Shown here in pieces: positions 1 to 6,482 of a DNA stretch of 7,657 nucleotides. A model generated the notes under the pieces. That model was not told the origin of the DNA. It did no database searches and saw only the letters and a list, made by a program, of their open reading frames with translations. The stretch's first letter is position 1. Each line of letters starts with the position of its first letter. Where the stretch lies: the NCBI GenBank assembly GCA_007123335.1, contig SKLG01000505.1, forward strand, positions 1 through 7,657. The letters are read 5' to 3'. A program made the position numbers and the translations under genes. The stretch comes from Anaerolineae bacterium. Lineage in GTDB: Bacteria > Chloroflexota > Anaerolineae > UBA1429.

Positions 1-1
1 G

Positions 2-1339
2 ATGATATTGCTGCCTATCTCCTGGGTAAACCTACCGGCGTCCGCCACAACTCTTGCACCCTCTAGTGCTCATATTCAGGTGGTGCACCTCGCACCATTT
101 GCTGAAGACGCTAGTGTAACCATCACCCTAAATGGTACGCCAACCTTGACCGATTTCGGCTACGGCGATTCTACCGCATATCTTGAGGTCCCATCTGGGG
201 AATATCTAGTAGAGGTCACTCCAACCAGCGCCACAACCGCCGCAATCTCTGCTACACTCACTATCCAAGATGATACCTTCTACACGGTTGTTGCTTACGG
301 TGACGGCGTTAATCAGGACCTCGATCTGATGCTCCTTGAAGATGACCTGTCACCACCGGATGCAGGTTCCTTCAAGATTCGTCTGGGCCATCTGGCCCCC
401 TTTGTCTCGGGGCCGGCAACCGCCGACGTGCGCCTGGCAGATGGCACGCCTGTTCGAGAGAATGTTGATTTCGGCGACGTGACCGCCTACCTGGAACTGC
501 CGATTGGTACGTATGATCTGATTATCACTACGCCTGGTGGCGATGTCACCCTGCTCAATCCAGCCCCAGTAACTCCCGGCGAGGGGGATATCTTCTCGGC
601 CCTTGTTTCGGGTGATGGCGTTAACCAGAACCTGGCCGTATTCGCCTTGCCCGCGGGTGCGGAAGGATTCTTTCTCGATGAAATGATGCCGCCGGAGCTG
701 ATGGCGCGTGTGCGGGTCGTGCACGCAGTCGCCGATGCCCCGCCGGTCAGCATCCTGGTTGATGGCATGCTGGTGCCAGATCTGGAGAATATTGCGTTCA
801 AAGATGTGACCGACTATGTTTTCGCGGCGCCGGGGACGTATACGATCACCGTTGCCATACCCCCCGATCTCACTCCTGTGCTGACCGAGACGCTGACGGT
901 GGAGGAGGGCGAATACTATACGCTGGTCGCCTTGGGCACCGTTGACGATGAGGACGATTTCCCCCTCAGCCTTATGGTGTTCGTCGACGACAACGAGCTG
1001 CCGCCGCCGGGTATGGCCCGGGCACGCTTCTTCCACCTGATTCCTGGCGCGCCCGAGGTCGATATCGCCGTCAAAGATGGTCCGGCATTGCTGACGGATG
1101 TCGCCTACAGTCAGGTCAGCGAGTATATCGAGGTGATCGCTGGCACCTATGACCTTGAGGTACGGCCAGCGGGGGTACCGTTGCCGATTTCACTTCCTGG
1201 TGTGTTTTTGGCTCCCGACACGGTATATAGCTTTTTCGCCGTTGGCACCGTAGCGTCACCTCAGATCATCCAGCATGTGGATGCAACAGCGCCCGAGCCG
1301 GCCTACATCTTGTACTTCCCCTTCGTCAACAACCCCTAG
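2..1339 (+). CDS. Secreted protein with four tandem DUF4397 domains (N-terminus probably truncated)
   Basis: The 445 visible residues are four successive copies of a roughly 95-residue all-beta unit, at about residues 24-115, 123-220, 235-331 and 338-428. Each copy opens with a strand such as IQVVHLAPFA, RVRVVHAVADAP or ARFFHLIPGAPEVDI, then has a VTxYxE/V-P-x-GxY turn and a late xxYTLVAxG strand. This is the DUF4397 pattern, known from extracytoplasmic proteins of unknown function. No catalytic motif is visible, so an adhesive or structural role is a guess. The first ATG is at base 2 but the frame is open to the window edge. The hydrophobic ILLPISWV followed by small residues looks like the end of a signal peptide whose start lies upstream. 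The protein ends in YILYFPFVNNP, a tail like that of the convergent hydrolase. The first repeat is visibly less GC-rich than the rest. Family confidence is high; function is unknown. Confidence 0.85.
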   Translation: MILLPISWVNLPASATTLAPSSAHIQVVHLAPFAEDASVTITLNGTPTLTDFGYGDSTAYLEVPSGEYLVEVTPTSATTAAISATLTIQDDTFYTVVAYGDGVNQDLDLMLLEDDLSPPDAGSFKIRLGHLAPFVSGPATADVRLADGTPVRENVDFGDVTAYLELPIGTYDLIITTPGGDVTLLNPAPVTPGEGDIFSALVSGDGVNQNLAVFALPAGAEGFFLDEMMPPELMARVRVVHAVADAPPVSILVDGMLVPDLENIAFKDVTDYVFAAPGTYTITVAIPPDLTPVLTETLTVEEGEYYTLVALGTVDDEDDFPLSLMVFVDDNELPPPGMARARFFHLIPGAPEVDIAVKDGPALLTDVAYSQVSEYIEVIAGTYDLEVRPAGVPLPISLPGVFLAPDTVYSFFAVGTVASPQIIQHVDATAPEPAYILYFPFVNNP

Positions 1340-1371
1340 CGCGCTTTGTATCCTCGCTATCCTGCATTTCT

Positions 1372-1401
1372 GCGCCGGACCCGCCACAGCGGGTCCGGCG
1401 C
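1372..1401. terminator. Perfect 13-bp hairpin between convergent genes, likely bidirectional terminator
   Basis: The arm GCGCCGGACCCGC (1372-1384) is repeated as its exact reverse complement at 1389-1401, with a CACA loop. It lies 32 bases after the TAG of the DUF4397 gene and 51 bases after the TAG of the minus-strand hydrolase, as expected for a shared terminator. There is no long T-tract on either side, so it is not a textbook intrinsic terminator. It may stop transcription by stem strength, protect 3' ends, or be a dispersed repeat. Confidence 0.6.
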
Positions 1402-1452
1402 GAATATTGTGGCAAGGAGTTGTCTGCTGCTTGTAGCGGTGATTGCCTGGCT

Positions 1453-2694
1453 CTATGGCGTGGTCGTCGCCTGCATCAGCAGCGGCAGATGGACGCGACG
1501 CTGCATCATCCTCTCAAGCGCCTGAAATGCCGCGATGACCTCCAGAGCGTTGAACGTGCAATGGCCGTGCACATTGGAGCGAATGTGGCGATGGAGTGAG
1601 GCGCTCCCGGCCTGCGCTACCTTTTCCCGATAGAGCGTGGCATGCCAGTAAGGCACCACAAAGTCGCCGGTGGTGTGCAGCGTGACGAGAGGGCGCACCA
1701 GTGCGCCGGATGTCTGGTAATGCGCCTCTATCTCATCGATGGCCGTCTGGTCGGCGGCGATCCTCACAACGCCGTTGTTCAGCGCCGCGTCGTCCTCCGA
1801 ACCGCTATAGATGCGCGTCATGTTGTCAAAGGGCTGGCCACCGAGCTTGTCTTTGGCGTCCTCGGTGGCAAAGACATTGTACCAGAGCAACCTCTCGATG
1901 GTGAGGGTGCTGGTGGGTGGATCGAATGTATACGGCGAGGCGTCCATCACCGTGAGGAACTGTGTCACCGAGATCGCGTTGGTCGGATCCGAGATTGCGG
2001 GCTCGATCGTGGAGGAAAAGAAATGGGTGGTCCAGCTCTCCATCAGGTCGGGCGGGATCGACACCGGGCCCTCCGGCATCAATCCGGGGAAGAAATAGTC
2101 AAAGACGACGCGAGAATCGCCAAAATAATCCACCTGCGCCCTGAAATCGCCATAGGGGCCACATGTGGCCAGTCCCCCGTCAAAGATGTCGGGATGACGC
2201 TCGATGGCCAGGGTGGTGATCAACCCCCCCTCAGAGACACCGGTGAGTAGCACATCCGTGGGTGTGGTCTTGAGCGATTCAAAGATGTCGACCAGGTCGA
2301 TGAGGTCCTCGATGGCCGGCAGCACGGCCAGTCCGTTCATCGAGTAGCTGTTCGCCGCAAAGGCATAGCCCATGCTCGTCACGAGATCATGGACGCCAAT
2401 AGGGCCGGTGGGGCCGGGGAGGAACATCTGATCCATCGGGATCTCGATGGGCCGATCGATGGCCACATAGCCGTGGGCGTAGAGCAGCAGTTTACCATTC
2501 CATGGCGGCTGCCCTTCGTCCGGCATGCAGAGGATATAGACCGAGCCGCTATCCTGGGTGCCCTCTATGCAGTTGGGCGGCGGTGACCAGGTGGCTTGCG
2601 CCGCGGGCCTTGAGAGGGGTATGCAGGCGGCAACCAGGAATATCAGGAGCGCGAGCACTCTCCCGGTCGTCGTCATGGCTGTTTTTCTTCCCAC
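1453..2694 (-). CDS. Exported alpha/beta hydrolase (lipase/esterase-like), putative lipoprotein
   Basis: This 413-residue protein has an N-terminal export signal: MGRKTAM, a hydrophobic run of about 13 residues ending LVAAC, then CIPLSRPAAQA. VAAC at 21-24 could be a lipobox (Cys24), while AQA at 32-34 could be a signal peptidase I site, so lipoprotein versus free secreted enzyme is undecided. The body has an alpha/beta hydrolase layout: LLLYAHGY (70-76) as the HG oxyanion region, GVSEGG (152-157) as nucleophile elbow with Ser154, TGDFVVPYWH (342-351) with candidate acid Asp344, and HGHCTFN (376-382) with candidate base His378. Cys42, Cys56, Cys178 and Cys379 could form disulphides outside the cytoplasm. 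The tail VHLPLLMQATTTP resembles that of the convergent DUF4397 protein. The GTG start at 2694 is preferred because AAGGAG sits 6 bases upstream; ATG at 2676 is the alternative. It is last in the minus-strand gene run, 72 bases after the Ldh2 gene. The substrate (ester, polyester or lipid) is not determinable. Confidence 0.8.
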   Translation of the reverse strand: MGRKTAMTTTGRVLALLIFLVAACIPLSRPAAQATWSPPPNCIEGTQDSGSVYILCMPDEGQPPWNGKLLLYAHGYVAIDRPIEIPMDQMFLPGPTGPIGVHDLVTSMGYAFAANSYSMNGLAVLPAIEDLIDLVDIFESLKTTPTDVLLTGVSEGGLITTLAIERHPDIFDGGLATCGPYGDFRAQVDYFGDSRVVFDYFFPGLMPEGPVSIPPDLMESWTTHFFSSTIEPAISDPTNAISVTQFLTVMDASPYTFDPPTSTLTIERLLWYNVFATEDAKDKLGGQPFDNMTRIYSGSEDDAALNNGVVRIAADQTAIDEIEAHYQTSGALVRPLVTLHTTGDFVVPYWHATLYREKVAQAGSASLHRHIRSNVHGHCTFNALEVIAAFQALERMMQRRVHLPLLMQATTTP

Positions 2695-2700
2695 AGCATG

Positions 2701-2706
2701 CTCCTT
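2701..2706 (-). promoter_or_regulatory. Ribosome binding site fixing the GTG start of the exported hydrolase
   Basis: On the minus strand AAGGAG is followed by the 6-base spacer CATGCT and then GTG at 2694. This supports the GTG start over ATG at 2676, which has only a weaker GGAAG upstream. An ATG at 2699 is out of frame and soon meets a stop. Confidence 0.65.
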
Positions 2707-2766
2707 TTCCTTTCAGCGGACAGCGGATGTGTGCTGATGATGCCATTATTGCAGGCTGGCTATCTC

Positions 2767-3831
2767 TCAATCAAGCACTTGCAACGGCTCCACTCCTAGC
2801 CCCTCGGCAATGGCGTTGTGCGAAGCGAGGACGTCCTCGGCGATGGGGATGCCGTCGCGGCCATACTCCTCCGCCTTGCGCCGCTCCGGCTCGCCGGGTA
2901 TCAGGATCTCCTCGTGGCCCGGCGCCAGCGGGATGGAGCGCATAAAGCTCACCAGTTCGTCGATCCGCGCCCGAAAACGCTCCGGCGGCATAAACGACGA
3001 GACGTCGATGGCGCCGAGGAAATGGCCCGTCTTTTGCGGCAGGGTGATGTCGCCATACAGATTGTTGATATGTGGCCCAAACTCGGCGTCGGTGAGGATG
3101 GAGGCGAGGATCTCGGCGATCAGCGCCAGGCCATAGCCCTTGTAGCCACCCAGGGGCAACATCACCCCCTTGTCGCCGACCACCGGGTCGGTGGTAGGAT
3201 AGCCCTTCTCGTCCAGAGCCCAGCCCTCGGGGATCGGCTTGCCCTCCATGATAGCCAGCAACAGCTTGCCCTTGGCCACCACGCTGGTGGCCATATCAAA
3301 GATGATATCGCCATGCTCGCCGCCGGGGATGCACCAGCACAGCGGATTGGTGCCCAGCGCCCGCTCCCGCCCACCGTGGGGCGGCTGCAAGGGGACGCTG
3401 GCCGTGGTGCTAAAACCGATCATGTCGTGCTCCAGCGCCATGCGCGCCGTGATGAACGCCGCGCCATAGTGGGACGAGTTGCGCACCGCCACCCAGCCGC
3501 TGCCCTCTTCTTTGGCGATGTCGATGGCCAGCCCCATGCCGTGCCGAGCCACCAACGCCCCGGCGCCGCCGTCGCCGTCGAGGATGGCCGTGCTCTTGTG
3601 TCGTTTTAGCAGTGTGATCTGCGGGTCCGGGTTGGTGCCTTTGGCTTGCAAACGCTGGACATAGATGGGCATCAGCCGTGAGACGCCGTGGCTGCCCATG
3701 CCGTGCAGCTCACCCTGGGTGAGATTGTCGGCCAGCGCGTCGGCGGTGGCCTCGGTGGCCCCGGCGGCGGCGAACACGTCGTGGGCAAAGCGGTAGAGTT
3801 CCTCTGCGGTAACGCGGTGATAGACGACCAT
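2767..3831 (-). CDS. Ldh2-family NAD(P)-dependent 2-hydroxyacid (malate/L-lactate-type) dehydrogenase
   Basis: At 354 residues this is full length for the Ldh2/malate-lactate dehydrogenase family, which is unrelated to the classical Rossmann LDH/MDH enzymes. Visible family motifs in order are ELHGMGSHGVSR (41-52, with the catalytic-region His48), VRNSSHYGAA (116-125), ALGTNP (158-163), FDMATS (178-183) and LGGYKGYGLAL (227-237), ending in an IPGEPE segment (311-316). Members interconvert a 2-hydroxyacid and a 2-oxoacid with NAD(P); known substrates include malate, lactate, ureidoglycolate, sulfolactate and 2,3-diketogulonate, plus imino acids. The motifs do not separate these. The protein is cytoplasmic, with no signal peptide. 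GGAGG at 3844-3848 precedes the ATG with a long 12-base spacer. It follows the RraA-like gene by 71 bases. The inferred pairing is that it makes the 2-oxoacid which the RraA-like lyase then cleaves or decarboxylates. Confidence 0.92.
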   Translation of the reverse strand: MVVYHRVTAEELYRFAHDVFAAAGATEATADALADNLTQGELHGMGSHGVSRLMPIYVQRLQAKGTNPDPQITLLKRHKSTAILDGDGGAGALVARHGMGLAIDIAKEEGSGWVAVRNSSHYGAAFITARMALEHDMIGFSTTASVPLQPPHGGRERALGTNPLCWCIPGGEHGDIIFDMATSVVAKGKLLLAIMEGKPIPEGWALDEKGYPTTDPVVGDKGVMLPLGGYKGYGLALIAEILASILTDAEFGPHINNLYGDITLPQKTGHFLGAIDVSSFMPPERFRARIDELVSFMRSIPLAPGHEEILIPGEPERRKAEEYGRDGIPIAEDVLASHNAIAEGLGVEPLQVLD

Positions 3832-3881
3832 GCGGATTCGGTTCCTCCCTCGCAGGTGAGTGAATGGATGGGATCGAGGCT

Positions 3882-3900
3882 ATGGTATGACTCTGACCAT
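3882..3900. promoter_or_regulatory. Imperfect dyad, candidate operator between the RraA-like and Ldh2 genes
   Basis: ATGGTATGACTCTGACCAT has 9-base half sites around base 3891, with 7 of 9 positions complementary; the outer ATGGT/ACCAT arms are exact. It lies in the 71-base gap, just after the TAG of the RraA-like gene. The GGT...ACC spacing recalls GntR-type operators, but no regulator gene is in the window and no clear -35/-10 pair accompanies it. It may be a chance dyad. Confidence 0.2.
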
Positions 3901-3902
3901 GG

Positions 3903-4619
3903 CTATTCGTCGGCGCCCACCGTGTCGTCCAGCGGCAACCCTACCTTCTTGTAGAGTGCTCGCCGTCCGGCCTTGTCCCCCTCGGCGACAATCCAGGCAT
4001 ACTCGGCGACCTTCTCGGCCACCTCGATGGGCACCACGACGACGCCGTCGCCGTCGGCCACCACCAGATCCCCTGGGCGCACCAACACGCCGCCCACGGT
4101 GATCGGCCGCCCCTCGTCGATCAGCTCCAGCCGCCCCGGGCGGATCGTCTTGGTGATCAGCCGCGAATAGACCGGCACTTTTTGCTTGATCAGCTCATCG
4201 GTGTCGCGACACCCGCCGTTGGTCACCGCGCCCACCGCCCCGGCGGCGATCCAGCTCAGGGCGTTGTTGGAGCCGATATAGCCCACATCCAGGTCCTGTC
4301 CATCGATGACAATCATGTCGCCCTCCTGAATCTGGTCGCGGTGCGGTCCCTGAGCCAGATCGCGATACCAGGAGCGGATGAACTCACTGGCCTCCTCAGG
4401 ATTACGCGGCGTGATGGGGCGGTTCGTGGGGCCAAAGCGCACCGTGTGGGCAAAGCCATAGATGCGATGGCTGAACCCCTCAATGTCGCGCCACAGCGGG
4501 CGAATGTCGGGGCTCATGTTGCCTCGGTCCCATAGCCCCATATAGTCTATGCCATCCGACACGTCGGTCACTCGCAGGCCGCGATAGCGCTCGAGCAATG
4601 CTTGGCGTGTCTCATCCAT
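3903..4619 (-). CDS. RraA-like protein: HMG/CHA aldolase or oxaloacetate decarboxylase family
   Basis: From the ATG at 4619 this is a 238-residue protein. The core matches the RraA/HMG-aldolase fold: VTDVSDGIDYMG near the N-terminus, EGDMIVIDGQD (99-109), then the hallmark AVTNGGCRDTDEL (131-143) with Arg138 and Asp139, which in class II aldolases of this fold bind substrate and a divalent metal. RPGDLVVADGDGVVVVP (181-197) follows. Conservation of GGxRD favours an enzyme (4-hydroxy-4-methyl-2-oxoglutarate-type retro-aldolase or oxaloacetate decarboxylase) over the RNase E inhibitor RraA, which is also shorter. The insert at about 40-95 with FGPTNRPITPRNPEEASEF makes it longer than minimal RraA. 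The start is set by AAAGGAG 6 bases upstream; a longer 252-residue reading would begin inside the adjacent inverted repeat. It lies 43 bases after the papain-like gene and 71 before the Ldh2 gene. Family assignment is firm; the substrate is unknown. Confidence 0.88.
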   Translation of the reverse strand: MDETRQALLERYRGLRVTDVSDGIDYMGLWDRGNMSPDIRPLWRDIEGFSHRIYGFAHTVRFGPTNRPITPRNPEEASEFIRSWYRDLAQGPHRDQIQEGDMIVIDGQDLDVGYIGSNNALSWIAAGAVGAVTNGGCRDTDELIKQKVPVYSRLITKTIRPGRLELIDEGRPITVGGVLVRPGDLVVADGDGVVVVPIEVAEKVAEYAWIVAEGDKAGRRALYKKVGLPLDDTVGADE

Positions 4620-4625
4620 CGGAAT

Positions 4626-4632
4626 CTCCTTT
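4626..4632 (-). promoter_or_regulatory. Ribosome binding site fixing the start of the RraA-like gene
   Basis: On the minus strand AAAGGAG is followed by a 6-base spacer (ATTCCG) and ATG at 4619. It argues against the upstream in-frame GTG at 4661, which lies in the inverted repeat and has no ribosome binding site. Confidence 0.75.
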
Positions 4633-4647
4633 CGGTTGTGTGGACCT

Positions 4648-4683
4648 AAGGTGCCGGGCACTTCAGAAAGTGCCCGGCACCTT
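4648..4683. repeat. 16-bp perfect inverted repeat with GTGCCSGGCAC cores (REP-like hairpin)
   Basis: AAGGTGCCGGGCACTT (4648-4663) and its exact reverse complement (4668-4683) flank a CAGA loop. Each arm also contains an 11-base self-complementary core, GTGCCGGGCAC at 4651-4661 and GTGCCCGGCAC at 4670-4680, so the element can be read as two copies of one palindrome or as one strong hairpin. It fills most of the gap between the papain-like gene and the RraA-like gene and runs into the former: the 4668-4683 arm encodes its last residues and the stop lies at 4663-4665. No T-tract follows on the minus strand, so termination is less likely than a dispersed REP-type element or an mRNA stability/attenuation hairpin. 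Confidence 0.8.
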
Positions 4684-5322
4684 CATCGGGCGATAGGGCT
4701 GGGCGAAAAAGCCGCGCACCGGCTCCCCGGTGGATTGCAGCACGCGCAGGCCGTCCTCTGTCTCTGTCGTTACAAAGGTCGGCTCGATGTTGGGGTGGTT
4801 AGGATCATACAGGTTGATCGTCAATCTCCCGAGATCGTCTCGGCCATAGCCCGTCGCCACCACCTGATGGTTGATAAACGGGCTGGCCGGGCCTCGACGG
4901 CGCGCATAAGGACGCCGGTCCTCATCATCGCGCGAGATATCGCGCAGCACTATCAGCACCACCGGTTCCCCGCGATCCAGAGCGTACAAGATGCGCGGCA
5001 CTTGCACGCCCACTGTCCATGCTGCGACGTGCTCGTTGCGGGCCAGCATCCACAGCCCCAGTCTTGGTAGCACGCTGGGCTGGCTGACGCTGTCGATCTG
5101 GCGACGCAGGAGAAAGCGATAGAGGGGGCTACCCGTCGGCGGCGCCTCGGTCAGCGGCGGGATGAACTGCCCGCCATAGTAATAGTCCAGCGCCGCAAAG
5201 CACATCCCGCCGCACAAGCCATAGATAAAAGCGTCGCGGGCTAGACCACCCAGTGGCAGGGCAAAGGCGTTGGCAAAATGGAACCCCTGGGTGGCGCTGA
5301 ACCCGGTGTGTATGATCTGCAT
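4663..5322 (-). CDS. Uncharacterised protein with papain/C39-like Cys-His-Asp pattern
   Basis: This 219-residue protein has no assigned function that I recognise. It has no signal peptide or clear membrane segment. Three conserved-looking blocks are visible: GLCGGMCFAALDYYYGG (35-51), with Cys37 the best nucleophile candidate and Cys41 nearby; NHQVVATGYG (151-160) with His152; and INLYDPNHPN (169-178) with Asp173/Asn175. The order Cys, His, Asp/Asn, with the Cys at a glycine-rich helix start and the His at a strand start, is the papain/C39-type arrangement. Similar GLCGGM...HQV...YDPNHP proteins, as I recall them, are annotated hypothetical in GC-rich bacteria. A peptidase, transglutaminase-like or amidase role is therefore an inference; the fold could also be non-catalytic. 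The ATG at 5322 has GGAGG at 5332-5336, 9 bases upstream. The C-terminal KVPGTF is encoded by one arm of the inverted repeat at 4648-4683, so the native tail was probably replaced or extended by that element. It lies between the Gfo/Idh and RraA-like genes. Confidence 0.75.
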   Translation of the reverse strand: MQIIHTGFSATQGFHFANAFALPLGGLARDAFIYGLCGGMCFAALDYYYGGQFIPPLTEAPPTGSPLYRFLLRRQIDSVSQPSVLPRLGLWMLARNEHVAAWTVGVQVPRILYALDRGEPVVLIVLRDISRDDEDRRPYARRRGPASPFINHQVVATGYGRDDLGRLTINLYDPNHPNIEPTFVTTETEDGLRVLQSTGEPVRGFFAQPYRPMKVPGTF

Positions 5323-5365
5323 CGCGTGCTCCCTCCAACGCAGCGTGGGCGCCGCTCGCCTTGCG

Positions 5366-6460
5366 TCAGCGCTGGATGGTCACCTCGCGGCCCTGTTGCG
5401 CCGAGGCAAAGACGGCATCGATGATGCGCATCAGCTCGACGCCATGTTGGGCGCTGGCCTCCGGCGGGCAATCCTCCAGGATGCAATGTATAAAGTGGAC
5501 GATGGCGCCGCTGGAGCCGGCATCCGATTCATCTCGCGGATAGAGCCTGGGGCTCATCTCGACCAGATGGCCGGCCACATCTTTGAGCGCCAGCGCCTCA
5601 AAGTCATACCCCTCGCCTCGGTTGCGCTGGATGACCGCCCCATCGTCGCCATAGATCCCCGTGAACATCTCCTCCTGCCTTTCGGTGCCGCCGGCCCACG
5701 AGGCTTCTAGCGTCAGGGTGACACCATTCTCCAGGCGGATGAACGCCACGGCTAGATCCTCCACATCATAGCGCAGGCCCGACTCTTTCGCCAGGCGAGC
5801 GCCCAGCAGATCATGGGTTGACGCGCTGACTGTCAGCGCTCGCGGATAGTCCATCAACCACAACGCCAGATCGAGCCGGTGCACGCCCAGATCGATGAGC
5901 GGCCCACCGCCCGAGAGCTCCTTGATGCCGAACCAGCCGCCCATCTTGGGGATGCCCCGGGTGCGCAGCCAGCGGGTCTTGGCATAGTAAAGCTCCCCGA
6001 GGTGCCCCTCTTCCACATAGCGTTTGAGGAACCGGGCCGGTTTGGTGAAACGATAGTTGAAATGAATCATCAGCTTGCGCCCGGTCTCGCGGGCCACCTG
6101 GGCCATCTCTTCGGCCTGTTGGGCGTTGATGGCCATCGGCTTTTCGCAGAGTACGTCCAGTCCGGCGCGCAGCGCGGCGATGGTCACCGGCGCGTGCAAG
6201 ACGTTGGGCAGCGCGACGCTGACGGCGTCCACCTTGCCGCTCTCAAACAGCGCCTCATAGCTGGTATAGGTCTCTGCCTGCGGATACAGAGCGCCGTACT
6301 CGGCCAACAGACCCTCGTCGAGATCGCAGAGGGCCACCAGTTCGGCCTGCGGCAATGCGCTATACCAGCGGGCATGATGGCGGCCCATGCCCAGGCCGAT
6401 GACGCCGATGCGGACGCGGTTTGCGACGGCGATCCGATCGCCCTTTTCTTTGTTTGCCAT
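5366..6460 (-). CDS. Gfo/Idh/MocA family NAD(P)-dependent oxidoreductase
   Basis: This 364-residue protein has the standard family length and two-domain layout. An N-terminal Rossmann domain carries the glycine-rich loop GVIGLGMGRHHA (19-30), an acidic strand end at CDLDEG (45-50), and the family signature LCEKPMA (104-110) with Glu106-Lys107-Pro108. The C-terminal substrate domain includes FNYRF (134-138), WLRTRGIP (164-171) and GGGPLIDLGVHRLDL (184-198), whose Asp190 and His194 are the usual catalytic-pocket D-x-x-x-H pair. Family members oxidise or reduce hydroxyl groups of sugars, inositols, sugar acids and related compounds; the substrate is not readable from these motifs. The protein is cytoplasmic. 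The ATG at 6460 has GAGG four bases upstream, a short spacing. It starts 22 bases after the GGT-like gene ends, so the two are very probably co-transcribed. A member of this family (LigC) acts with an RraA-fold aldolase in protocatechuate 4,5-cleavage, but no ring-cleavage gene is present to support that here. Confidence 0.92.
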   Translation of the reverse strand: MANKEKGDRIAVANRVRIGVIGLGMGRHHARWYSALPQAELVALCDLDEGLLAEYGALYPQAETYTSYEALFESGKVDAVSVALPNVLHAPVTIAALRAGLDVLCEKPMAINAQQAEEMAQVARETGRKLMIHFNYRFTKPARFLKRYVEEGHLGELYYAKTRWLRTRGIPKMGGWFGIKELSGGGPLIDLGVHRLDLALWLMDYPRALTVSASTHDLLGARLAKESGLRYDVEDLAVAFIRLENGVTLTLEASWAGGTERQEEMFTGIYGDDGAVIQRNRGEGYDFEALALKDVAGHLVEMSPRLYPRDESDAGSSGAIVHFIHCILEDCPPEASAQHGVELMRIIDAVFASAQQGREVTIQR

Positions 6461-6482
6461 CTCACCTCGTGATCAATGTGGG

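Noticed and set aside
350..1036. 228-residue open frame antisense to the DUF4397 gene
   Set aside because: It is a shadow of a clearly coding frame on the other strand; its composition is rich in Arg, His and Gln with no recognisable domain.
1409..1525. Short + strand frame (38 codons) starting GTG, with a hydrophobic LLLVAVIAWLYGVVVAC stretch, just after the convergent hairpin
   Set aside because: It has no ribosome binding site before the GTG, overlaps the 3' end of the hydrolase antisense, and has no companion evidence. The hydrophobic run could arise by chance.
2818..3609. 263-residue open frame antisense to the Ldh2 gene
   Set aside because: It is fully covered by a well-conserved dehydrogenase on the minus strand. 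Its Arg/His/Gln/Gly-rich translation shows no domain and is typical of GC-rich antisense frames.
4620..4661. Extended 252-residue start of the RraA-like protein (GTG at 4661)
   Set aside because: The extra residues MPGTL... come from the inverted repeat and have no ribosome binding site, whereas ATG at 4619 has a well-spaced AAAGGAG.
5823..5839. Perfect 17-base palindrome GCGCTGACTGTCAGCGC inside the Gfo/Idh gene
   Set aside because: It lies mid-gene in coding sequence. An 8-base-arm dyad is not very improbable in 7.6 kb of GC-rich DNA, and nothing around it suggests an operator.
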